From Pyrus communis (lineage: Eukaryota; Streptophyta; Magnoliopsida; Rosales; Rosaceae): a stretch of DNA of 64,000 nt. The position numbers and the translations under genes are program-made. Positions 55,691-64,000 of this stretch are shown in pieces; position 1 is the first letter of the stretch, and each line of letters begins with the position of its first letter. Below the pieces are notes generated by a model. That model saw only the letters and a list, made by a program, of their open reading frames with translations. It was not told the DNA's origin and searched no databases. The stretch covers positions 13,237,375 to 13,301,374 of the forward strand of contig NC_084805.1 in assembly GCF_963583255.1 (NCBI RefSeq), given 5' to 3'.

Positions 55691-57276
55691 ATATCTCCAT
55701 TAAATTTGCCTAAATTTTGAAGTGTGAAAAGTAATTTGTGCTAAATTTTTATTTATGTTTTTCAAGTATTGATTAGACAATATTTAGTTTGTGTGATGAC
55801 ATTTTCATTGTACAATTATATTTTTGTTTCTTTATTGCATATTTTACATGAGTTATTATTTATTAAACCAAACAATTATTTATTTTTGACAAAAAAAAAA
55901 AAATTATTTATTTAATTTTTAAAAACGTATTCTATTTAAATACATATTATTTATTTATTTATGAAACCAAACAACTATTATTTTATTTTTTTTAAATTGT
56001 AACAAAATTTTGGGGGAAATTTAAAATTTTAGGAGGGAATTTAAAATTTTTGCGGCAATTTTGCGGGGGAACTTTGCTGCCATTTTTTCCTGTCGGTTGA
56101 AAATGTTTCCGTCGGTTTATATTTTAAAAAAATGTTTCTGTCGGTTTTAACCGACAGTAGTGTCAATTTTCCAACTTAATACCCCTCTTTCCCCCTTTTA
56201 TCATCTCCACATTTCCTTGTCTTCTCTTCTCCCCATACACGAGCAAACTTCATCTGAAAGCCGAAAGGTATTCCTTTTTCGTATCTTATCTCCCAATATC
56301 TTTAGTGTTAATTTCGATTTTCTTATGCTATTTGTAGTGGTGCTTTTTAGGGTTTAATTATTTAATTTCGCAGCAATGGCAGAGCATGGTGGAGAATTGG
56401 GAGCTAGAGCACCAGGAGCTCTCCATTATCATAGATCTCATCAACACTGTAAGTATTTCGATTCTCATTCGATTTCGGGGAAAGATTCAATGCTTGCTGT
56501 GATTGAGTGATTTTAATGGAATGTGATTGAGTGATTTTAAAGGATAGTGAATCGTTTTTTGTGGATTCTGGAGAACTCTATCGCCAGCCTTCCAAGACCG
56601 GCCGTACGTGAACGGAGGCAGCTCTCCATTTTCAGTGCCATTGTCGTCGCAGAAGCTTCTCTCCAGCTTCAGATACTCGCCCCCTTTTCCGTCGGCTATT
56701 CTTGCTTTCTCTGTCTCCGTCCGGAGCTTCGTCGTTGGAGCTCTCTTTCATCGACCTAATCGCAAAGGCCAGCAATGGCGTCGAGGATTCTACACGTGCT
56801 TGCTCTTCTTCTTCTTAGGGTTTTTACTCGGCCTATTGTCATTCGGCCACGTTGATGACGACGAGATTCGAGGTCGAAGCTTCCATTCATATGGAAAATG
56901 CAGAAAGTTGTTGTTTATGTTTTTTAATTATTAATATATTTTTTTGTTGGTTCTATCCGACAAGAATGATTTTGTTTATTCTTATTAATAAATGTGTTGT
57001 CGGTTATATTTGACAGAAGTTCTGTCAATTTTAGTTGACAGAAATTCTCTTTTTAATTCATTATTAATATATTTTCTGTCGATTATATCCGACATAATTT
57101 CTATCGGTTTTAGGGTATTTTCTGTCAGAAAATTCATTTCTTGACGCTGGCAATTCTTTCGCTTATTATATCCGCTATTGCATCAATTTTCTGTCGGATT
57201 TTGCTTAAAATTCGACAGTAATATACGTTTTTTGTCGGTTTTTGGACCGCTAGTTATAGATGATTTTGTAGTAGTG
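55691..57276. mobile_element. CACTA-like element end with subterminal repeats
   Basis: The right end reads ATGATTTTGTAGTAGTG at 57260-57276, the complement of CACTACTACAAAATCAT, as in CACTA transposons. Copies of the motif TGTCGGTTTTAACCGACA, whole or half, recur at about 56090-56160 and 56995-57240, fitting subterminal transposase-binding repeats. A second AGTAGTG occurs near 56157. I could not find the left terminus, so the extent is uncertain. No transposase is visible; a captured gene start lies at 56160-56930. Confidence 0.55.
56160..56934 (+). pseudogene. Captured gene start, unrecognised
   Basis: A leader with a GT donor near 56268 is followed by an exon at 56376-56448 that opens MAEHGGELGARAPGALHYHR and ends before GTAAGT. 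Further on, about 56750-56900, one frame encodes a hydrophobic stretch (FYTCLLFFFLGFLLGLLSFG) preceded by basic and followed by acidic residues, as in a type II membrane anchor. I do not recognise the parent gene. The arrangement between CACTA-like repeats suggests a captured 5' gene fragment. Confidence 0.45.
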
Positions 57277-57350
57277 TAAGCGTCATAATTACAAAGATAG
57301 TAAATTAAGATAAAATTGAAGGAAAAATTGTACCATGTGAGTGATGAAAG

Positions 57351-58827
57351 TGTTGGCAATATCCACGTGCCGAAAGGTTGTTAGAGTTGTTATCGAATTA
57401 GTTAGTTAAATAGCTTAGGCTGCAAGCTAGTCATGATGGCTATATAAACTGTATTCTCATAGTTGTAAACATTAATTCAGTATCAATGTAATCAATTACT
57501 TTCTTTCTCTCTCTTATTCCCTTCTCTCTTTTCTTCTTCGATACATGCTCTTTCTGCATTTCTGTGTTTTTCTGCGTTTCTGTTAATATGGTATCATCGC
57601 CGGAGGTCCTTGGTGATTTTTCTGTCTTCGTTCTTCCGCCGCGTAGTGTGTTGTTGCTCTGTTTGTGTGGGATGATTTGCTGTTATTGGTGAAGGTTCTT
57701 GGTGCTCAAATCTGGGTATTTCAACAGGGAAAAGATTTGTGCACTACAGCTGTTTGATGGGTTGTCTCCGTGAGTCTTTCTTTCTGATTAGATGAGTTGC
57801 TTATTTCTAAGGCCGATTGCCATTCTTTGTTTGAAACTATGACGATTTACAAGGTTGATAGTCATTACTTGTTGATTTCTACTTGCTTATTACTTATTAA
57901 AGGCCAATTGCCAGAGTATGAAATCTTCCTTGAAGGCCAACTGCCAAAGAAGTTTTGGTTCTTGATCTTGTTCTTTAGTTGTTGCGAATATGTGATAGCC
58001 AGAAGTGTGTGTAGAGTTCTTGCTATGACAAAGATTAACGTGTGCGATCCTTGGTGGCCATCGTCTTCCGCTCATGGTGGTTGTTCTCGGAGGTTCTTCT
58101 TGGTGCTGAAGATTCATCTAAGCTGTGGTGTTCGAGTTCTTGAAGTTTAGTCGGCGTTATGCGTTCATCTCAGGTTTCTCGAGTTTTTTGTGTTTTCTGC
58201 ACTCTATGTGTTTGTGAAAATGCATCAAGATTATTTGCTCTGGGTTTGTTGATTTTTTGTGCGAAAGAACACAAGGTCGATGCCATCTTTCTGCAATCTT
58301 GATTTGGGATATAAGGCCAAAGCCATTATCTCTATGTAAGTTGTTTGTTTCCTCCACAAGGCCGATAGCCGGAGTGAAAAGTTTTGTCTTAGATATTGTG
58401 TGTTACTCCTTAAAGGCCGATAACCGGAGTAACGTTCTTGAAAAGTCTTGTTTGTTGTTATTGTGTGCAACTCCATTAAGGTCGATTGCCGGAGTGTAGT
58501 TCTTGTTGAAATATTGATTAGTAATTCAAGGTTGATAACATTTGAAGCATAGAAGATACTCATTTGAAGCAGAGAAGTTGGCGTACCTAAACATGGGAAA
58601 TTGGGTTACTTTTACTTGGCCTCATTGATTGGTCTGCTTCAATCTCAAACTGGGAAGACCCAGTTAAGATTGAGGGGGGATGTTGGCAATATTCACGTGT
58701 CGAAAGGTTGTTAGAGTTGTTATCGAATTAGTTAGTTAAATAGCTTAGGCTGCAAGCTAGTCATGATGGCTATATAAATTGTATTCTCATAGTTGTAAAC
58801 ATTAATTCAGTATCAATGTAATCAATT

Positions 58828-58869
<42 letters not shown>

Positions 58870-58946
58870 TCATTCCCTTCTCTCTTTTCTTCTTCGATAC
58901 ATGCTTTTTCCTACATTTTTGTGTTTTTTCTGCATTTCTGTTAATA
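57351..58946 (+). mobile_element. TRIM-like non-autonomous LTR element, 1596 bp
   Basis: Two short LTRs (57351-57588 and 58681-58946) start TGTTGGCAATAT and end CTGTTAATA, and the exact duplication GAAAG flanks the element (57346-57350 and 58947-58951). The internal region begins TGGTATCATCGCC, close to the initiator-Met primer-binding site TGGTATCAGAGC. It ends in the purine tract TTGAGGGGGGA. A TATA box (TATATAA) is at 57441 and 58771. The 1092-bp interior encodes no retroelement protein. The 3' LTR is longer because a CT microsatellite (about 58832-58862) has expanded. Confidence 0.88.
57809..58541 (+). repeat. Iterated motif inside the TRIM
   Basis: Variants of AAGGCCGATTGCCGGAGT occur at about 57809, 57900, 57933, 58272, 58312, 58358, 58412 and 58478, with weaker copies near 57851 and 58529. 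The sequences between them differ. Several copies can form a small GGC...GCC hairpin. Confidence 0.75.
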
Positions 58947-59011
58947 GAAAGCCCACAAGCACGTGAAAACATAAAGCCTCCGCGCGTTACTAATTTCGCA
59001 GCTTTTAACAA

Positions 59012-59375
59012 GTAAATTACAAAAAATTATCTCAACTATGGTTCAACCAAAATTTCATACCTCATGCTTTAAATATTACAATATTATGCCTCAACCTATA
59101 AATTCGTTAAAATGTCACATAACAAGAGTGGAAATCACTCCTTCACCAACTGGAATAAAAAATTAATTTACTAATTATTTATTTATTAATAATATATTAA
59201 TAAAAAGTTAATAATTTGATTGTTAAATGATGACATGATGAAGGAGAGAGCCCCGCACCTGTCACATCCCAAATTGACAGAATATTTAACAAATGTATGA
59301 CATTGCAACAAATTCATAAGTTGAGATATGAGATTGTGGTTTGACCCATAAGTAAGGTAGTTTTATGTAATTTAC
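59012..59375. mobile_element. Inverted-repeat element, about 364 bp
   Basis: It starts GTAAATTACAAAAAATTATC and ends with the complement of GTAAATTACATAAAACTACC. The arms remain similar inward for over 100 bp (CATACCTCA and CATATCTCA; AAATTCGTTAAAATGTCA and AAATTTGTTGCAATGTCA). There is no coding capacity and I see no clear target duplication. It is probably a miniature DNA transposon, possibly Mutator-like. Confidence 0.65.
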
Positions 59376-59598
59376 ACTATTTTATTTTATCTAAACCACA
59401 TATTATAAATATTAATAGAACTTTCTTTATCAACCAAAAGAAGGGTAAAAGACTACTTAGTTTTCTATCATAATAAAAAAAGTTAAGCACAGTAACGTAA
59501 TTTCACAGAACAAATTTTTGCTGTTATTTGTTTAAGTATCACCGACATGTGATTTTAACATCTCTAATTTTTAAAAATAAAAAATAAACTGCTCCCTC

Positions 59599-61011
59599 TG
59601 TGACGACCCGTCCCTATTTTCTATATAATTTTCTCCCCAAGTGTGTAAAGTGACGATTATGCCCTGGTTGGCTAAGTGACGTGGATGTATGTACTTAGTT
59701 TTAAATTATTCTCTCGCTGTCGTAATTAAATTGGCCTCGACGTCACAACTGCGTTAGCGCAAGTGAGACCTGAATTGGATTCCTAACAAGAAAGTTATGA
59801 ATAATTAAAGTGCGTAAATGGGTAGAATTATTTCACGGGTGCATTAATTAATCAGTGCCGGAAACACTGTTTTGGATAGCGTACGTTAGAGTATGTTTTT
59901 ACGAAATTCTATTGTTTTTCTCTTTGAAACTTTGACCCATGCCTATCCTTATCCACCAATTATTTTAACTCCTATTTCCCCTAACCCAATCAGAAAATAT
60001 CTTTCTCTCTTCTGCCCAATCAGGTACTTTCTCTCTCTTTCTCGGACCTTTTTCTTCTTTCTTCTCGCACCCGAGCCACCATCACCACACATATACATCA
60101 AATCATCATAGATTAAACCTCCAAAGACCATCATCATGTTCATCTTGACCTCATGAACCCAGTCATACGACCTGATTGTCGAACGGACGAGTTTTGACTC
60201 GCTAACTCGGAAGCTCCGACTTTAAGCACTTTGCTCTGACACGATCACGGCGAGATTACAAGGTTTTAGGATGTGGGGAAACTTCTATTTAACTCCATAG
60301 GGACCCTAGACTAAGTTTGGGAAGGAGTTGAAGTCGGATCACTCGTGTTTGAGAAGTTTCAGTTTTGGCCAAATCTTTCGAGGGATTTTCAGGCCATTTT
60401 TTGGTCATTTTTGGATCCCCAAGAGGTACAATGTTGTTTTTTTTTGTCATAAGCTTCAAATCCGTATAAATTTCATGGATTTTGATTGAGAAATGACAAA
60501 GATATAAAGGTTTGAAAAATTTCCCAGAATTCGCGCAAGATTTCCTAGAAACCAGAGAACCAGACGGCGACAAACAGTAAAGCTAACTGGAGAAGAAGGC
60601 GAATATTTTGTCAAAGTTGACAGAATATTCTGATGGCGTCAGGTAACGCCATTAATATTTAACAGAATATTACGTCTATTCCTAACGTCTGTTAGGGTTC
60701 CGTCTGCACATGTTGTGCACGTGCCTACGCATGGCCGCGCGTAAGGCTGTGGGTTGGACAGCGCGTTCGGCCTCCGGGGGGCAAGTGGTTTTCATGTGCG
60801 GATTGGTGATTTCAAGTAGATCATTTTCGTATATTCAAACCTTCCATTTGAGCAAACTATGAGAAGTTTATCCTAGATTTTGGTTTATGTGCTATTTAAT
60901 TAACTAAAAATAGTTGTTTCGCATATATGGGAGACATACCCGGAGGATGAATGCGGACAAGCGAGGCTAGAGGGCTACGATCCTTCTACATATCAATGAG
61001 TGGGCATTTGT

Positions 61012-61048
<37 letters not shown>

Positions 61049-62057
61049 TATTGGTTTCAAGAAATGTTTTAAATTGATTTTTGCATAGTATGTCATCCTA
61101 CGGGAGGCGCATGTAAGTTTAGGTGAGTTGTTATATGATTGAAATGGTTGCATTAAATTGGCATGCATATATTCATTTAGAGTTCATCATTGCTGCATGC
61201 CGGTGTTAGTGCTCCCGCATTGGGTCAGGGCCAGTCCTTCATGTGATGTTCACCTCCCGCACTGCACGCTCGCCTTGGATCCAAGTTTGGTGCCAGTCTT
61301 GTCGTACAGGTCATATTAGGTGACTTCGACTCGTAGGTGACCCGCGATTTATCACTAGCCTTCACATGATCGTAGCACTAGAGCGTACATATTTGCACCC
61401 AGCCTTATCGTACAGGTCACACTAGGTGACTTCGACTCGTGTGTAAGCATAGACTGATGAGCAATAGGTCTAATCGTACATGTCACATTAGGTGACTCCA
61501 ACTAGCTTGATAGTTTAGATTAAGTCACACCTAACTTACACTTATTATCGTTGAGAAACCGTGGCATGGGATGCTTTTGTTGTCACTGCTTTTGTGCATT
61601 GGTTTTTCATACATATACGTAGTATTATTTTCTGGAAGTTATACAGGTTTTATAGTGAGGGGTTAGTACTTTCAGAAAAGATAAATGTGTTTTCTAAAAC
61701 TTTGTTTTCACCTACTCACCCTTCTGTTTCCCCCCTTCCAAGTACTAGATGGATGTTCTTCTTTGTGGCACACGAGGATTACCCTACGGATTCTGACCTT
61801 CCACTGATTAATGTAGGGATCTTCTCTCTGGTTGTGTATTTAGTACTTAATTAGTTTGATTGCACCTTTAATTTACCTATGCTCTGAATGTTTGTAACTT
61901 GGGTTTGATCACTTCCGTATACTCACTTATTTTTAGTTTGAATAAGTTTTAGCTTTGGTTTTAATTTGTTCACATTTTTAATTACTCCTTTTGCACTCTT
62001 GACTACGTCACTCTCACGTGACGACTAGCACGCCTTGACTCCAATCGGGGTGTGTCA
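59599..62057. mobile_element. Solo LTR D (2459 bp), same family as LTR C
   Basis: It starts TGTGACGACCCGTCCC and ends GGGGTGTGTCA; flanks CCCTC and CCCTA match at 4 of 5 positions. It shares with LTR C the order of GTTGTTTCGCATATA, GGCTAGAGGGCTACGA-like, GTGTTAGTGCTCCCGC, GATCCAAGTTTGGTG and three hairpin motifs (61310, 61416, 61482). A TA tract is at 61018-61043. There are no coding domains. Confidence 0.78.
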
Positions 62058-62062
62058 CCCTA

Positions 62063-62902
62063 TCGCTCTACTCCCACATTCTCTCTCACTCTTTTCTTCT
62101 CTCCTTCAATTTTAAAAACAAAAATAAAAAATTTCATACACACTTTGCCTGTGGGTGTGTGGACATATACTAGTTTTTATTTATTGGTCTGAATTTTGCA
62201 GTGTTTAAATAAAACAGGAAATTTCAACCTAGTCCTTAGTTATCCATGGTTATTTTACGTTACCCAAATCCACCTCATTCCGGTGGTTTGTTTTTATAAC
62301 GTAGCTACCATAGGGATGACAATAAACCAAATAATCATGGATAACTGTCGAATGGGGTGAATTTAGGGATGAAAATTCGAGTACTTTTCAAAGATGGGAA
62401 AAAAACGTGAATATTATTTAGTTACAGTTTCAAATATTATACGGGTCCCCTATCCATAACCGTCCTAAATCCACCTTGATAATATATATTACATACATAA
62501 TATAACATAAAGGATTAAATATATGAATATTTACAAGTATTGAAATTATTTGATGATTTGTTTCGTCTTTCTCCCGTAGTGGCTATTATATTTACTTATG
62601 TCATCCATTTTTTTCATGGGACCAATTTGCCTTATAAACACCTCTAAAAAGTATTGTTATGTTTTTTATGGTTTAATGTGGATATTTAATGACAGAATTA
62701 ATATCTATTAAATTATAATGCATCAATTGAATGAATAATTTAATTTCATTAATGAAAAGGGATATAACAATTAACTGATAGGGCATCCATTACCCGGCAG
62801 GTACAACTATGGATAATCCTCGATGGATAATTTGTGGTTGCAGATATGATTAATTTTCGTAGTTATGAGAATGGATATAACATTTATGTTCCAAATAGAA
62901 TC
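62063..62902. other. Spacer, no gene recognised
   Basis: AT-rich DNA with a few repeated phrases (ATCCATGGTTA, ATCATGGATAAC) in opposite orientation near 62240 and 62332, possibly an old fold-back element. No coding or RNA gene is seen. Confidence 0.4.
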
Positions 62903-62907
62903 ATTGC

Positions 62908-63511
62908 TGTCATATCCTAGATCGACTCTGTCATATCACAATATTGTCTGTTTTGGGCCATGCCCTCATGATTTTGTTTCTAGGAACTCACACGAGAACT
63001 TCTCAATGTGTCACCCATCCTAGGATTGCTCTCGCTTGAACTCACTTAACTTCGAAGTTCCGATGGAATCTGAAGCCAGTGAGTTTCCAAAAGACCTCAT
63101 GCTATATGGAGGTGGGCATGTACATATAAGGCACATCACCCCGTCTCTGTTAGTCGATGTGGGATGTTACAATCCACCCCCCTTAGGGGCCCGACGTCTT
63201 GGTCGACACACTCGCACCAAACAGTAGAGTGGCTCTGATACCATTCTGTTACATCCTAGATCGACCGTAGCACGATATTGTCCGCCTTGGGCCCAGGCCA
63301 CGCCCTCACGGTTTTGTTTCTGGGAACTCACGTGAGAACTTCCCAGTGGATCACCCATCCTAGGATTGCTCTCGCCTGAACTCGCTTAACTACGGAGTTC
63401 CAATGGAATCCGAAGCTAGTGAGTTCCCAAAAGACCTCGTGCTATATGGAGGAGAGCATGTACATATAAGACACATCACCCCCTCTCCGTTGGTCGATGT
63501 GGGATATTACA
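62908..63511 (-). mobile_element. Cassandra-type TRIM with 5S-rRNA-like LTRs
   Basis: On the minus strand the 5' LTR is 63247-63511 and the 3' LTR 62908-63171, both bounded by TGTAA... and ...ACA. The 75-bp interior holds the primer-binding site TGGTATCAGAGCC (63231-63243) and a purine tract AAGGGGGGTGGAT (63172-63184). The exact duplication ATTGC flanks it (62903-62907 and 63512-63516). Each LTR contains a 5S rRNA-like segment on the minus strand (GTAGTTAAGCGAGTT, AGGCGAGAGCAATCCTAGGA, TGGGTGA), which includes the internal RNA polymerase III promoter boxes. These are the defining traits of Cassandra elements. The LTRs differ at many positions, so the insertion is old. It encodes no protein. 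Confidence 0.93.
63324..63402 (-). promoter_or_regulatory. 5S-rRNA-like internal Pol III promoter in the Cassandra 5' LTR
   Basis: On the minus strand, GAACTCCGTAGTTAAGCGAG, then GGCGAGAGCAATCCTAGGAT, then GGGTGA and TGGGAAGTTCTC follow the 5S gene closely, covering box A, the intermediate element and box C. The matching part of the other LTR lies at about 62985-63063. This is not a functional 5S gene: both flanks of the 5S sequence are missing. Confidence 0.82.
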
Positions 63512-63516
63512 ATTGC

Positions 63517-64000
63517 CATCGCTAGGCTGCCCTTCTTATTGTGGTAAATTTTATTTTGGTGAATGTACTGTAGTAAGATTTTAATTAGATTGTTTAATTG
63601 TGGCAAACATGAATGAAGTTAGTTATTGTCAGGTAGCATCACCCGGCCTCCTCTCCTTGAACTTTCGAACAATGTGTGTTTCTGCTCTCTTATACTCAAG
63701 TTTGAATTTTCTTTTATGTAGATTTGAGTAATTTAAACTGAAAAAGGCCAAAAAAAAAAAAGAAAAAAAAGAAAAAAAAGAATTAGAAAGGTTAAAGCGT
63801 AACACGGAGATTTCTCAACTAAGATCATAAATCTTAGATCAAGCGGTATGAGATACTTGAAGTAGAGATTATTTGTTCAAATATCTGTCTAATTCAAAGG
63901 AAAAGAAAAATCCTATTTAACTCATAAAGGACACGTAAATAAGCGGGGTACATACGAAAAGAACTTGGTTGTTGACAACAGCCGGTCCTACTTACAACCA
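63517..64000. other. Spacer, no gene recognised
   Basis: AT-rich DNA with an A-rich tract at about 63750-63782. The text near 63831-63875 (ATCTTAGATCAAGCGGTATGAG) has a loose tRNA-like look but does not fold convincingly. Nothing else is seen. Confidence 0.4.

Noticed and set aside
63167..63358. Short frames in and beside the Cassandra LTRs
   Set aside because: Explained by the Cassandra element, which encodes no protein.
62985..63402. Two 5S rRNA genes
   Set aside because: Only the internal promoter part matches 5S; both copies sit in LTRs of one element with an exact target duplication.
63831..63890. Loose tRNA-like phrase
   Set aside because: No convincing cloverleaf, anticodon arm or T-arm consensus.

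Overview
The window looks like nuclear DNA of a eudicot plant. It is AT-rich and intron-bearing, and it is packed with plant-type transposable elements: Ty3/gypsy of the Tat type, Ty1/copia, an L1-type LINE, hAT, Mutator-like and CACTA-like DNA elements, a TRIM and a Cassandra element. A rosaceous plant (apple/pear group) is my guess from memory of element families; the sequence alone does not prove it. Only two ordinary host genes look intact: a small EVE-domain gene (1274-1756, minus) and a two-exon phytosulfokine precursor gene (36946-37330, minus). Most of the rest is mobile or decayed.

Layout. 1-11.7 kb: the EVE gene, then a noncoding stretch with fragments of two unrelated genes (a DUF1068-like coding fragment and two CRAL-TRIO/SEC14-like exons), an 804-bp hAT-type element with an exact 8-bp target duplication, a decayed copia pol remnant and a 181-bp Mutator-like miniature element. 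11.76-31.73 kb: an old Ty1/copia element (TSD CAAAT) carrying, inside its pol region, unassigned DNA and a very young 13.77-kb Ty3/gypsy element (TSD CATAC, LTRs differing at 2 of 1123 positions). 31.7-37.4 kb: AT-rich spacer with a fold-back element and simple repeats, then the phytosulfokine gene. 37.5-43.7 kb: a non-autonomous LINE-like retroposon, a small hAT element and a 3'-truncated L1 LINE. 43.7-47 kb: the C-terminal half of a PRP40-like splicing-factor gene, introns kept, broken by a stop and a frameshift. 47.3-55.7 kb: a 348-bp-period tandem array split by solo LTRs, one of them sitting inside another of the same family. 55.7-57.3 kb: CACTA-like subterminal repeats with a captured gene start. 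57.3-64 kb: a TRIM with an iterated internal motif, an inverted-repeat element, another solo LTR, and a complete Cassandra element whose LTRs carry 5S-rRNA-like sequence.

The most interesting object is the young gypsy element. Its gag-protease and RT-RNase H-integrase frames read on the minus strand. Between pol and the 3' LTR, in antisense, it carries what appears to be a separate five-exon gene with its own TATA box. That gene encodes a plant-mobile-domain (PMD) protein with a proline-rich linker and a coiled coil, 984 residues to the first stop. The antisense gene and gag each contain one in-frame TAG, so this copy may be newly disabled or may rely on readthrough. Pol has a degenerate first RNase H and an intact second one, as known for the Tat lineage.
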